DNA of 64,000 nt from Gibbula magus (GCA_936450465.1 OW388305.1:54302625-54366624), one strand, 5' to 3'. Shown: positions 45,789 to 58,619, numbered from the stretch's first letter. The notes: generated by a model not told the origin, from the sequence alone. Made by a program: numbers and translations.

Positions 45789-46281
45789 GTTAAGGGTGCA
45801 TCCATTGTGTTTCATAAAATTTTATTTTGCTTTAATACGATCCAACTCAAACATGTGCTATCTACAATACAAATATATTTAGTCAGCTTGCATATTTATC
45901 CCCAATCGCCAATTATATCATAATTACTAGTTTCCAATTAAAATTGAGTAACATCATTATGCATGTGCAGAAAACGAAACTTCACGTCCCATTTACATGC
46001 ACAGTAGTTATGTGACTTATTAAACATTATCAACTCAAATTTGTCTTTTTGTCTGTTATAAATAAGATTTAAAAATTACGTTTGACTCATTGACGCGCGC
46101 CACACGCTGTGCATTGTCCGATTTTCGATCAGAAATCACTACTTTTACCTTCATATCGTAACTATGCTAAGTCTAAGAAATGATAGTTTTCGGTAACAGT
46201 CGGTACTTCTCGATAAAATAACACCATTTATAACGTTTGGAATATGTGACCCCAGACAACACAATGGATGTACCTTTAAGG
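45789..46281. mobile_element. family I MITE, copy 2
   Basis: The inverted ends are ttaagggtgcatccattgtg and cacaatggatgtacctttaa, in reverse orientation to 33671-34169. Confidence 0.85.
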
Positions 46282-46284
46282 GTG

Positions 46285-46820
46285 TAAACTGAGGTGCAAA
46301 AGAAAGTATATCACTCAGTTGTATTTATCATATGTATAATTTTCAAAGTCACATATCTCGAATTTTCGACGTCGTATTCAAAAACTGACTAGTTTGGCAA
46401 ATTAGTCCAAAACATTAAATCAGTCAAAGAAAACCCGTACGCGTTTTTTTTTTTTTTAAATTAAAATTAAAAAAATTAAATTTTGAAATTCCCCCAAATT
46501 AATTTTGACAAAACACAATTGTTAATCGACATATAAGACATACTCTGTGTGAAATTCAATAAATGTGCCTCGTCCTGCACACATTTACAACATTTTGAAC
46601 ATGGTAGGGGTCATGTTGGTGTAAATTTCATTTCTTACCCCCGTCTACTTTAAATAATGATATTTAAGTTAAAAAGTAAAACAGTCACTAATAAAGTCAT
46701 TCAAACTACTGCCGAAAGGTGTTATTGTATCGTGCCATAATCAGATGCATATAATTTCTTTAAAATATTGAATTAATGGAAAACAACTGAGTGATATACT
46801 TTCTTTTGCACCTCAGTTTA
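46285..46820. mobile_element. family G MITE, copy 2
   Basis: The 36-bp TIRs are identical to each other (aaactgaggtgcaaaagaaa, then gtatatcactcagttg) but differ from those of copy 1 at matching positions on both ends. It is flanked by TA, and begins about 4 bp after family I copy 2 ends. Confidence 0.88.
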
Positions 46821-47329
46821 TATTTGAATGTTTACTTCTCTGGACCTTTACGGTCTCAGCAGAAAGGCTCACATGTCAAGTATTGAACCCAATGTGTATT
46901 GTAGCTCGTTTAAACTAAAGCAATGGGACCAACCGTGTCATGTGATTAGTAATCTAATTGTTTTCACAAATACCATGTATAATTTACCGTTTAATATTAT
47001 ACTTTCCCCACCCCTCGCATCGAGGTACAAACTCTGATACATTTTAAAAGGATATAAGAATGACATATTGGCAAAATTTTATTAAAATTATGAAATATAA
47101 GTCGAATCATATATTTAAAATGCATGTGTTCAATTTCTGAACATTTGTAATATCATTTGGCATTACTTCACCATAGTCTACATATTTATACTAAACTTGA
47201 TACAGTCCGCCCGTGTCTTGTCGATATGGCCCGCAGGCAACTAAACCTCGCAATTTTCTCATTAAAATACATACAAAAGAAAACATTTTTCAAATATCTT
47301 AATTCTAATGTCACTGATCATCACAATCT

Positions 47330-48419
47330 TTATCCATATACCAACATTGTGATGTACATGCTTTATTCATATACCAACATTGTGATGTACATGCTTTATT
47401 CATATACCAACATTGTGATGTATATGTGTTTTCATATACCAACATTGTTATGTACATGCTTTATTCATATACCAACATTGTGATGTACATGCTTTATTCA
47501 TATACCAACATTGTGATGTACAAACTTTATTCATATACCAACATTGTGATGTACATGCTTTATTCATATACCAACATTGTTATGTACATGCTTTATTCAT
47601 ATACCAACATTGTGATGTACATGCTTTATTCATATACCAACATTGTGATGTACATGCTTTATTCATATACCAACATTGTGATGTACATGCTTTATTCATA
47701 TACCAACATTGTTATGTACATGCTTTATTCATATACCAACATTGTGATGTACATGCTTTATTCATATACCAACATTGTTATGTACATGCTTTATTCATAT
47801 ACCAACATTGTGATGTACATGCGTTATTCATATTCCAACATTGTTATGTACATGCTTTTTTCATATACCAACATTGTGATGTACATGCGTTATTCATATT
47901 CCAACATTGTTATGTACATGCTTTATTCATATATCAACATTGTTATGTACATGCTTTATTCATATTCCAACATTGTGATGTACATGCTTTATTCATATAC
48001 CAACATTGTGATGTACATGCTTTATTCATATACCAACATTGTGATGTACATGCTTTATTCATATACCAACATTGTGATGTACATGCTTTATTCATATACC
48101 AACATTGTGATGTACATGCTTTATTCATATACCAACATTGTGATATACATGCTTTATTCATATACCAACTTTGTGATGTACATGCTTTATCCATGTACAA
48201 ATAGTGTGATTTAAATGCTTTATTAATATACCAACATTGTGATGTACATGCTTTATTAATATACCAACATTGTGATGTACATGCGTTATTCATATACCAA
48301 CATTGTGATGTACAAACTTTATTCATATACCAACATTGTGATGTACAAACTTTATTCATATACCGACATTGTGATGTACATACTTTATTCATATACCAAC
48401 ATTGTCATGTACATGCTTT
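47330..48419. repeat. 33-bp minisatellite, about 33 copies
   Basis: The unit contains ataccaacattgtgatgtac and has length 33, so frames stay open on both strands. The + strand reads YSYTNIVMYML repeats and the - strand NKACTSQCWYM repeats. These frames are a by-product of the repeat, not genes. The array ends abruptly at the truncated LINE. Confidence 0.95.
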
Positions 48420-49900
48420 TACAAACTCGACTGGTCGAAACAAGAATTTACAATTCTTGGCATAACTTTCACACACAACTTGGCAGAAATTGTAGAGAGA
48501 AATTATAAAGCCAAGCTAAAACAGATTAACATCATTATGAATCAATGGCTTAGAAGAGTTATATCGCCACTTGGAAGGATAACAATTTTAAAAAGTCTTA
48601 TCCTACCTAAACTAAATAACATTTTCTCTATACTCCTAAATCCTAGTGAAGGCATCTTAAAGGACCTTGAAAAACTATGTTATAATTTTATTTGGAAAGG
48701 TAAACCAGATAAAATAAAACGAAAAAGACGGTGGCCTTAGAGCTCCTGATATAAGGAATACAATCCTTTCACAAAAAAGTATGTTGGGTTAAAAGACTTT
48801 TCAATTCTGATAGCAACTCAAAATTATATTATATTAACTTATCACCAGCATACAAGGAATTTTATCAAGATAGTGCAACAACCCTGATCGAAAAGGTGTG
48901 TACACCAAGAACAAACGATTTTTATTACGCAAAAGGGGTTATTTGCAAAAAAAAACAATCTGAATTACTCTCCCAGCCAATATGGAATAACGACAACGTA
49001 AGAATAAATAACAAGACAATACATTATAAGCACATGTCAAAATCGGGCATTCGTTTCATAAACGACGTAATCAATAAAAACGGAAATTTTCATAATTACA
49101 TAGAATTATTCAAATGTATCAATGCAAAACGAACTTTCTCGAATACGCTGGTATCATCAATTCAATCAAAGTGTATTTAGTCAAACTCAACATTAAAATA
49201 GAGAGAAAACTAGAAATGCCGTTATTCCCATATTTTATTGAAAACATTGCTAGTAAGAAAAAAGGATGTCGGATATTTTACGATATATTACAATATTCAG
49301 TAAAAACACCGAGTTGGTACAAAAACAGAAAAAAGTGGGAAAGAGATCTCAAATGCCAAATAAACGAAAGTGAATGGAACACAATAAACAAAATGCCTTT
49401 TGTGTGTAATCTGTCTTCGAAAACAAAATGGTTTCAATATTCCATGATACATAGACTTCTCCCGACAAATGATCTTTTGCATAAGATGAAATATAAAGAC
49501 GAATATATATGCAGCTTCTGTGAGGAAGAGATAAAAACAAAAAGTCATCTCTTTTTCGAATGTCCAATTGTTAAAGATATTTGGAGTAAAGTAAAAGAAT
49601 GGATAGAGACACGTTCACAAGCAAACATAAATCTATCAAAAACAAACGTCTGTCTTGAATATCCTGAATATAGGAACAGAATACTTAACACGATAATCAC
49701 AACCATTAAGTACACCATTTTCAAAAAAAACAAAAAAAACGGCTTGAAACCATATTTAACCTACATTCAAAATGACGTTACGAAAACATACAATATCGAC
49801 AAATATAACTCTTATTCTACTTGCAACTACTCCAAATTTATGAAATGTTGGTCATTTACTTTTTGACTAATTAAAAACATCATTCTATCTTTACCTTTGT
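48420..49900 (+). mobile_element. LINE retrotransposon 3' remnant (reverse transcriptase thumb to zinc knuckle)
   Basis: The first segment reads KLDWSKQEFTILGITF, then WLRRVISPLGRITILKSL and LPKLNN, the C-terminal part of a non-LTR reverse transcriptase. GGLRAPDIRNTI follows after a frameshift near 48735. There are further shifts near 48785 and 49120, then a long frame to 49866. That frame includes CSFCEEEIKTKSHLFFEC, a C-x2-C-x8-H-x4-C knuckle typical of LINE C-termini. The 5' end is missing. The element is dead. Confidence 0.88.
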
Positions 49901-50140
49901 TCCTTCTTTAACTGGAAACCCTCACAAATTGTAACACAAAACGGAGGGTTTGATTGCTTAGAATTCATGTGTGTTATTATAATATGTTGAACTCAGAATG
50001 TCACTTGTAAATTCTTATGTGCATGTACCACAAAAAGAAATTCCACCAGTTGTAGGCTGCCGTCCGGAAACGAAGTGTGGCGAGAAAACAACCCATTCCA
50101 ATATCACTTTTTCACTTTAACATAGAACAATGCATAAGTA

Positions 50141-50625
50141 TAGTGTAAAACAGGCTTTTTACTTGATATCGCGTTATATTGAGGATCCCTGGCGTTATAT
50201 TGAGGATCCCTGTCTGATATCAGCCTGTTAACAGCCGCGCTCTATGAGTTGCTTTTGTACCGTGAAATCTCATCTGCCCCGTTGGCGCAGTAGACTAAGG
50301 CGTTAGCTCAGTTGCTATAGGTGATAGTGGATACGGGTCGAGACGCACTTTCTGCAAAACATTTGCTGTTCATGTGCTGTCGTAAATTTAAGAAAATATT
50401 CAAAATTACTCTAAGTTAGTCTCTTCAGATCTTTATTTTCAAGCCGTCATCATAGCAAATATATCAGGGTTTACAATCATTATAATTCCTTCTAACAGGG
50501 TTTACAACTGTCTGTGTAAACCCTCCTGGAGGGACTTACAATGTTGTATGTCCCTCGTACCGGGTGATACGGTTTAGAAAGGTCGTTTCAAGTATCACAT
50601 TATATGGCTTGTAGGTTGATAATGA
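50141..50625 (+). mobile_element. family F SINE, copy 2
   Basis: Tracks copy 1 (23475-23970) along its length, with the tRNA-like box cgttggcgcagtagactaag. Confidence 0.75.
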
Positions 50626-51329
50626 CAGATATCCAGTTTAGAGGATATACATTACAGAAGGAGATTGTGTTCATTGCAAATGGAAAGAGATACCTTCAAA
50701 TAGGCCAAGGGTAAATCGTGAACATTGTTTTGCCTTCAATGAAACCAGTACCGTAAAGTAACGTATGAACAGATCTATTCTGCGTTGTTGAAGTACTTTT
50801 CTTCTATTCGTTATATTTAACCAAGAACGGCAAGTTTTTCTGAACATAACATGCTATCTTAAAAACACTATTAGAGGTTTTCATTGGGTTCCAAATGCAC
50901 CTGTGATGATCATATATATATATGTATAAATAATAAAATAATAAAAATAAAAAATAAAAATAATAAATTATGCCCGGTGTCATACACATTCATGTATTGA
51001 ATGGTTTGGTATCTAACGAGCGCAGTTTTCCATTACATATTAACCATGAACTGTGCATTCAAATTGCAGTCAGATCAACTAAATGTTTCTTTGCTGTGAG
51101 ACTAATCTTGCTGTAATGTTATCAGATAGTCAGTCGTATATGATCAACCAAGCATAAGCAGTATTTCTTCACCTCGGGGGACCAGGTGTACTAGAATGAG
51201 AACGTGTACAAGAGAGGTAGGTACATGTTTTAACGATCACACCCTTGTTATATCTGTAACATTATACCCCACTTCCGGTCTCGTTGCTATGGTTTCTTTT
51301 GTTACAAGTGTAGGTGTTTTTATCCGATA
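50626..51329. other. no gene recognised
   Basis: AT-rich, with a short (ta)/(aataaaa) simple repeat near 50915-50965. Confidence 0.35.
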
Positions 51330-51424
51330 CACCTACACTTTTTCTGATATACCTATACTTTTGTCTGATATACCTACACTTTTTCTGATATACCTACACT
51401 TTTCTAATATACCTACACTTTTTA
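51325..51424. repeat. 18-20-bp tandem repeat, about five copies
   Basis: The unit is near ctgatatacctacacttttt, with small length changes between copies. Confidence 0.8.
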
Positions 51425-51521
51425 ACAGCTGAGAAACAATGTAGTCAATTTTCTAAATTTTCAAATTCTAAGTGATGATACTTTATAAAATGTCAGGTTT
51501 TAAATGAACATATAAGGAACC

Positions 51522-51588
51522 TAGGATCGAACCCGTGTCCTGTTGCTTTCTGGCCGAACGACCTAACCATTACACCACGAAGCCAGTT
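51522..51588 (-). repeat. tRNA-like SINE head
   Basis: The minus strand reads gtggtgtaatggttagg (A-box) and acgggttcgatcc (B-box). The stem does not close, so a tRNA gene is not claimed. Confidence 0.55.
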
Positions 51589-51879
51589 GAAACTCTGAAA
51601 AAGTTTTCATGACCAAATGAATAAGGTTCTTATAATGCGTGAAATAATATCACAAATTTATGTTTTTCTTTTTATATAAGAATGTCATTTAATTTTGAGT
51701 GAAAAATATTGCGAAAGTTGTTTCTGTTTTCTCTAAGCTTTGGCCACGTTAACACTAGCCATGCTGTTTATAGCGTTAGCTGTACATTTCAGTTGTGCTT
51801 TTCATGCACCAGCTTGTTTACAGCTGTATTTGTTTTGAAATATTATGAAATAGTATCCGCTTACACTCGACCGTAAGTG

Positions 51880-52045
51880 GGGTATAAGACAGATATACCC
51901 ATACTTTTCCTCGTGTATCAAATGATACCCAACACTTTTCCCCGTTGGAGCCTTACTCGGCTCCGCCTCGTAAGGGCCCCACGGGGAAAAGTGTAGGGTA
52001 TCATTCGATACACGAGGAAAAGTATGGGTATATCTCTCACATGTA
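51880..52045. repeat. near-perfect palindrome, about 70-nt arms
   Basis: The arm atatacccatacttttcctc...caacacttttccccg faces cggggaaaagtgt...gaggaaaagtatgggtatat. The centre is ggagccttactcggctccgc. Confidence 0.9.
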
Positions 52046-52760
52046 TCACTGATGTTTGTATACTTATACATTACATATAATTTTCATCATGTGTTTAAAG
52101 ACGCTCTAGCACGCCGTTGCCGTTCTTACTGAAATAAAGTGATCTTATGAAAACGTAAATTAGTGTTACCAATCATGAATGGCAAGATAATATTCCTCAA
52201 TCAATAATGAGTTATAAACGAATGTACATGGTTCGGTTCGGTTATGTGTTCACATTAAAATGGCCGCTCGAAGGTAGTTCAAGTGATCTGACTGATGTTG
52301 CGATACCTAAACACTCAAGTAAAATTTTAATTATGGCACCATGATGGAATGGCCAGTCATCTTGCTGTCTGAACTCTCAAATTCGCATCAGTCCTACAAG
52401 TCTACCTCTCACACTGAAGAGTTCCACACCACTGTCGCTTAATACGCCGCACAATTAATGTTCTTCCAGTACGGATAACTATTATCTATGGATACGGTTT
52501 ATCGGGTAATGAGATGTTATACCCTCTAACGTAACAATATATTGTATAATCTTTAATGATAAATTAAGATTTTGAGAGAAAAAAAATGCATAAAACGTGC
52601 TACAGCGCCTTTAATATTAACATAACGAGGTAGCATGTATAGCGCCGATCACGGGTGAAATTTAGCGCTAAACTTCACCTGTGCGGCGATTTAGGCGCAT
52701 GTTCGATCTCATGCTTGTTATATACTTAAAACAGTGTATCACTGATGTTTCTATACGTAT

Positions 52761-53100
52761 TTATTACCCATATGGTTGAAAATAACCGAGTTAATATTAT
52801 TGATATGAGCACATGTGCACATATCACGTTTGCCTAGCAACCATTGTTTCATCGCGACTTCCCGTTTTTTGTCGTCACTGTAGCTTGCCGTCGCAATAGA
52901 AGTGGGCCGTTTCTTGGCTATTTTTACTCGAATCAGACGGAATAAAATGGGTAATAAAGAAATTATTACACTCGAAAGTGTGTCATATGACTTTTACGAA
53001 ACTCGTGCAAATTTGTGTATAACCCTCGCTCTCGCTCGGGCAATATAAAAATTCACACTCGTTTCGTAAAAGTCATATGACACACTTCCTCGGGTAATAA
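52761..53100 (+). repeat. family C foldback/CRE element, copy 2 (intact)
   Basis: The inverted ends are ttattaccc and gggtaataa. Module 2 is a hairpin (gtgtgtcatatgacttttac ... gtaaaagtcatatgacacac) around a ccctcgctctcgctcggg centre. Confidence 0.9.
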
Positions 53101-54845
53101 TCTCTATATACCTTGCATATAAGTTCCATCATATGTTTGATATTAACAGAACAAGGTATTTGACCAATTAGTCCAGATTTTTCCACAAAGATTCCCCGAT
53201 AGAACCCTCCTTTTAATAGTGTGAGCTGAGATTGACACACGCAATCAACTTCTCTTTATAAACAATTGAGCCGATAAAATCCTCCTTTTAACCTTACAGG
53301 TTTGTTAATAGCTACATGAGGTGAAGATCACTATGTCGAAACACATTATGTATTTAAATTAGCAAATCGTTCATTTGGAGACTTTTTATAACATACCGAT
53401 ATGTTTCTGTATTATGTCTTCACTCTTCTTACACTGCTGTCAGTGTCAGTCTCTTCTGTCAAAACACTACACATCACTATGTACATACCGACGGGAAGTT
53501 ATTCGAAGTTGGAGAACGTCTTCATTGAATAAAATATTATGTTTAAACCAAACACAATATTTTTCATGATTAAGCTTATCTATTAAGACAATTTCTAACA
53601 TTAAAGATAATGCTATATATCAGTGTTGAGACACCCTTTGATCCACGAGAAATATAACTGCGATACGTAAGAAACTATTATTCATACAGTGAGTTGTTAG
53701 TTGAATAGCACATAGAGTGGGAGCAAGGGGTCAATACGACGATCGGTTGCCTGTGCTACTGTTAGTGTCGTGCAGAACGGAAATGACGAGGTACGTTGGT
53801 TAAATAGATATTTAGATACAGGTTATTTCAGACGCACTTGTTTGGTTATCATTTATGATGAATCAATATTGAATTATCGATTTAACCAATAATCTTGTCC
53901 CGACACTCATCGGATGGCTACCAGTAACGTAGTCAATACTTCTTTCTAAATCCATAATATACACCTCTGTGGAAAAAAATATAACATGATTTATTTCTTT
54001 TGTAAATTAAAATAAATTTCTTAAATTTGTTCACTTAGCAGTCGCATTTTAATGCCATGAAAAACGTAAATACGTATTGGTCCAAATCGAAACCGAAAGT
54101 AGATTTTCTGGGAATGGTTCTGCCAGTACTACTTTCCATGCGACGTATTAGAGTGATTGTAAGCTTTCACGCGCGCTCTGTTGGACAACGTTTCATTGTA
54201 AGTTTTAAAGGAGCAGTACAATATTATTTTCTTGTGAAATGAATTAAATTAATTATTGTATCTGAATTAATTATGAAAACATTCTTAAACTTTTATAATG
54301 TTCGACTTCTCATCATGAACCACTGACCGTAGAGAGCGGAATTTATTTATAAGGTACATAGTGACATGGCTCATTAATTAAGACATTTTGGAAATTTGTA
54401 AATATTGAAAAAAACATTAATCACATACATGAAATATTCAGTTGTTTAGTCATATCTTGTAGTGATACATGATAAATGTAATTTTATCATATACTTGGCT
54501 GCAAATACACAGAGTTAGCATGTGTGATGGCACCTTTAGCGAGCAGCCTCTATCGACACAGAGGTTAGCTAGTCTAACCAGCCCTTCACCACTGACAAAA
54601 ACTACCAAAAAAATCTTCCACTTAGAATAAGAATGTGCAACTTTTCAGGTCGAGTTAAATACAAGATGTGATGTGAAAACATTGATGTTATACTACCTTA
54701 ATCTTCAATATAGCAATATGATCCCTTTGCTGTTAAATGAAACCACATAGTAAATGACACGCTACATGTTTTCCATTCGGTGAATCATGGAGTACCGGAG
54801 AACATTATTCAGGACAAATATTCTGTAAATACTATATCTAGTATG
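53101..54845. other. no gene recognised
   Basis: AT-rich intergenic sequence. The phrase ccccgatagaaccctcctt occurs here (about 53191) and at about 36694, a small shared repeat. Confidence 0.35.
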
Positions 54846-55077
54846 TTAAAGGGACACCGTGTCGGGGTAAAAATCAGATTATGTGTATCTACCTTTGCTA
54901 ATTAACATGTCTTCTAACAAGTCACAGACACCCAATTTCAGACAATTGACGTAATTGGTAATAAAAACTTCTTCATGTAGACAGTGAAGCGAAGCATAAC
55001 TCATTAACAGACACTCTAATCAGCTTAGTTAGATAAAGATGAGACTCATTTTTATCCTCGACGCAGTGTCCCTTTAT
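54846..55077. mobile_element. small MITE with about 30-bp TIRs
   Basis: Inverted ends taaagggacaccgtgtcggg and ccgcg-type cctcgacgcagtgtcccttta, then aaaaatca/tgactcattttt-like inner arms. Flanked by TA. Confidence 0.75.
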
Positions 55078-55542
55078 GTTTATTATTACAGGATGATCAT
55101 TTACATTCTGATAAAGCTCTAGATAGATAGATATCTGTGTAACAATAACATGGATAATTCAGATATACGAGTGACAATATTGTTATGCTTCATTTCATTA
55201 TATGCGATCTTTACATACGTATTGAAGAGAAGCTTTCTCCGAATTGTTTTTATCATTATCCATGTTCAGGTGACACTTTCTTAAACAGAAAGCTCTGATA
55301 CAATGTTAATACAATGTTAATATCATGACATTCTACTGTTCATATCGTTAAAAAGCAGGTAAAAAGTAAGTTCTTGCAAATACAATCTTGAAAGTGATGA
55401 AATACTCTTGTTTATTAATTTGCTACTTTACTCCTCAATTTAAGCTTGGATGAGTGAAATACCTCTGAATCAAAACAATTATTTGGAGTCCTGCATTCAT
55501 ATTTCAATTAATATATTGATCTTTTTGTTTATCCAAGGAGTC

Positions 55543-55840
55543 ATGGACCGGGCTGAAGCGATCGTTCAAAACACATTTTCGTGTCCGATTTGCCTTGAAG
55601 TCCTGAGACAACCGAAATCCCTACTTTGCGGCCATAACCTCTGTGGGAATTGTCTTCACTCCTACATTCACAGGGAACACAAGCTTTGCCCAAGTCTTAG
55701 AAACATTAAATGTCCACAGTGCCGTGAAACTACACCCATTCCAGATCCTTCCAAACCTGTTTCCGATTGGCTAAACCAGTTTAAGACAAACTGTGGAATT
55801 CAGAATATCATTGAAGACCTAACTGAGAAGACCAACAAAG
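55543..55840 (+). CDS. TRIM-like exon 1: RING finger
   Basis: The Met at 55543 was chosen because it lies just before the RING, as in TRIM proteins. The frame is open upstream to 55450, but that part resembles nothing and a ttatccaag acceptor-like site sits at 55537. The donor is AACAAAG|gtaact. Confidence 0.82.
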
Positions 55841-56221
55841 GTAACTGGTCACAGAGGCATCGTTTTGTTGTTTTTGCATATATTTTTTCAGACGTTTCAG
55901 AAGATTTGAAATTGCAGTAATTACAATAGTGGCTTAATCAGAATCAAGTGTCAGTGGCAGAAATCATGACATCAGAGTAAATTTATCTGAACTATCTGAA
56001 TTTGTACTATTGAAGGTAGTGTTATCCCAAATATAACCATGTTATTTATCTGAACTTGATAAGAAATGAGTAGATAGATTCATGATGAAAAGATATTTAT
56101 GTTATTTGTGTTGTTTTGTGTTGGCCAAACATTACAGTGAACACACAAGTATGTATGAAAAGAAACAAGAAGTCAGATAACTATCATCTCAATTAATGTA
56201 AGTTTATATATGTATTTTCAG

Positions 56222-57807
56222 ACTGTGATGTTTGCAGAAGAGAAGGCAGAGAAGTTGAAGCTCAGCATCATTGCAAAACCTGTAACCTTCTCTTTTGTCA
56301 AAGATGTCAGGTAGTTCACAGACAAATCCCTGCCTGTTAACTCCACGACATACAGGATACAGGTGCTAGTCAAGCACCTGCCCAGAAGATATACGAGTTT
56401 AGAGTCCACCTAAATTCAGCAACAGGCTCCAGGAAAAGGAAACAACTGTCTCTCAACCTAAAGAAGCAGCTCAGACATCACATTGCAATCCTTTGCGAAC
56501 GTATGAAAAACTCCTTGAAGGAGAAGGAGGAAGAGCTCAGCAAACAGGTTGATGTCATTGTGGACGAACTGTTTGAAAGGTTTGTCTCACATCATCCAAC
56601 ATTGTCATTATCGGAAGATGGAGGATCCATGAAAAGAGGGGTTGATTCGGGGAGAGGGACTGATTCAAGTCTTCCGAGGCAAGCATGTTCTGCAGAGTTT
56701 TCTGAAGAAGGAGCTTCTTATTGTAGTCACAGGTTTTGCACGGTCATCAGACTGGCTTCAAAGGTGGAACCTTTCGTCCGAAGCAAATACAATGAGTCCC
56801 TTGGGAATCTTCAACATCAAGTTGACTTTAGAGATGAAGAAAACACAAGTGTGAAACAAGTTGCCGGAAGTTTATCAATAGTTCCAGATGAAAATGTTGA
56901 GGTTGTACAGATTGATATCCCCTCTGTGGATGAAGAGTCGTCCAGTTCATCCGATGAAGATAGTGATTTCATCCCTGTGTATGATTGTACGATTCAGTCG
57001 AAGGTGGCTGGGGATGACAATGATCCTTGGATCAGGGATATTGCCATAATGGACGCCAGTGATCTTGAGACTGTGGTTGTGACGGATTTCAACAACAGTT
57101 GTGTCAAGTCCTTCTTCAAATCAAATGAAGCAGCGTCAGCTGAATATGAATCCAGTCGACTCATTCTTCCAGGAAAACCATGGGGTGTAACTGAGATCCA
57201 GAATGAAAGAGTTGCAGTTACTGTTCCCAGCAGGAAGACTATATATATCATCAGAGTCAATCTGAAGCTGAAGATGGTCTCTGATGTCAAGATTAGCAAG
57301 GAATATTACGGCATTGCTAAAATTGACTCGACAACTCTGGTTGCCAGTGCACCAAAAGAGAAATACCCAGGGGTATTCATCATAGATTTCACCGGTCGAA
57401 CTCTGAAAACTATTACAACTGATACACGAAGGAGAAACATCTTTGAAGCACCATATTACATTGCAATGGCATCGTCTGGTGACATCATGGTCGCTGACGA
57501 AAAGTTAAAGAGGGTCATATTTGTCACCACGGAAGGTCTCCCCAAGGCAAGAGATAAGTCGAAGGAAAGCTACCGACCGAAGACCCTGTTTGGAATAGCT
57601 GGAGACTCCAGTGGCAACTTGTTCCTTGTGGATCGGGAAGCATCTAACGTAGTGTTGGTCAGCGAGAAACAGGACGAAGAGATGTTTCTCACAAAGAATG
57701 TTCACGGGATCAATTTTCCCAGATGTATTGGGTTATACATGGATGATTCATTGTATGTTGTTGAGGAAGGAAGCGCCATTAAGAAGTTTCTGTTGTCGGA
57801 CAAGTGA
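56222..57807 (+). pseudogene. TRIM-like exon 2: B-box (interrupted), coiled coil, propeller
   Basis: Phase-1 acceptor tgtattttcag|ACTGTG. The frame is interrupted by one TAA at 56338. From Met56503, 434 codons are open to the TGA at 57805-57807. Confidence 0.85.
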
Positions 57808-57845
57808 ATACATTGTAATAAACTTTGGACCAACACCTGAATAAA

Positions 57846-58311
57846 CCTGTAATGTATATATACATATTTGTTCTTCTGATAGAAACATTATTGTTTTCCA
57901 TGAATGTTTTTAAAAGAATAATCTATGTGTTGAAAGGCCCGGTGGGAGGATGTTTCTGCTGCTTGGTCAGTCTTGAGGGCCAACGTTCTTCTGAAGTATC
58001 TCTTGCTACAGGCAATTGAAAACATCGTTTCTGTTATGTTGTATACCTTAGCCTTAATTTATTTGTTTAGGTGACCCAATCAACGGCTATGTAGGCACAA
58101 ATGTGCAATCAGACTTTGCATTGTAACCAATCACATGAATAAATGCAGTTTGTCAGGCTACTTATAGTGTTGATTATGTTGCATGCCCATACACATCCTA
58201 TATCATCCTTGGGAAACTTTATCCAAGAAATCTGTACTCAAATTGCCAGACGTAGTCTCCAGCATGTTATGTTAACTGTATACATAATTTCACCTTCACA
58301 ACGTCACAGGC
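57846..58311. other. no gene recognised
   Basis: 3' flank of the TRIM-like gene. Nothing recognised. Confidence 0.35.
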
Positions 58312-58580
58312 ATAACGAAAAGATTTCCAATATCATCTCTTTCCGCCCTTGACCTCAACCCTTGCATTTTCAGTGCTAAGATTTTAACGTACTGCAGGCT
58401 AATCATGTAAGCCAATCAGAAGACAGCTTGTATTGCCTCTGTGACTGTGTCGATCGTTGCTTTTTTTAATTAGTTCTGAATGTAAACAGCGATTTCATTG
58501 GCTGTATGTTAGCAGATGGTAAGGGACGTAACTCGTGATCACAATAGGTGTCGCTGATTCGTTTCACACTTCATGCCTGT
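58312..58580. repeat. family K interspersed repeat, copy 2
   Basis: Shares tccgcccttgacctcaaccc, gcaggctaat and gctgtatgttagcagatggt with copy 3 and, inverted, copy 1. Confidence 0.8.
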
Positions 58581-58619
58581 TACATTTTAGACTTGGGTGG
58601 CTGTCTATCATTTAAGGAT

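Larger units (their letters stand above)
55543..57807 (+). pseudogene. TRIM-like RING/B-box/beta-propeller gene with in-frame stop
   Basis: A likely E3 ubiquitin ligase of TRIM architecture. Exon 1 (55543-55840) has a complete C3HC4 RING: C14, C17, C29, H31, C34, C37, C57, C60. The intron is 55841-56221 (AAAG|gtaact ... tttcag). Exon 2 (56222-57807) opens with a B-box (CDVC, then HHCKTCNLLFCQRC and VHRQIPAC). There a TAA at 56338-56340 interrupts an otherwise continuous frame just before the conserved LH. After it come a charged helix likely to be coiled coil (MKNSLKEKEEELSKQ), an acidic SSSSSDEDSD stretch and about 270 residues of NHL-like strands (WIRDIAIMD, VVVTDFNN, PWGVTE, YYIAMASSGDIMVAD, PKTLFGIAGDSSGNLFLVD). 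Apart from the stop, the join is 628 codons. Poly(A) signals AATAAA lie at 57817 and 57840. It could be a young pseudogene, a sequencing error, or two shorter products. Confidence 0.8.

Noticed and set aside
47426..48214. A 262-codon open frame of YTNIVMYML repeats as a gene
   Set aside because: It is a by-product of a 33-bp minisatellite; the opposite strand is equally open, and no start context or exon signal supports it.
51522..51588. tRNA gene
   Set aside because: A and B boxes present but no cloverleaf closure.
56338..56340. Recoded stop in the TRIM-like gene
   Set aside because: TAA, with no readthrough context or structural element recognised.
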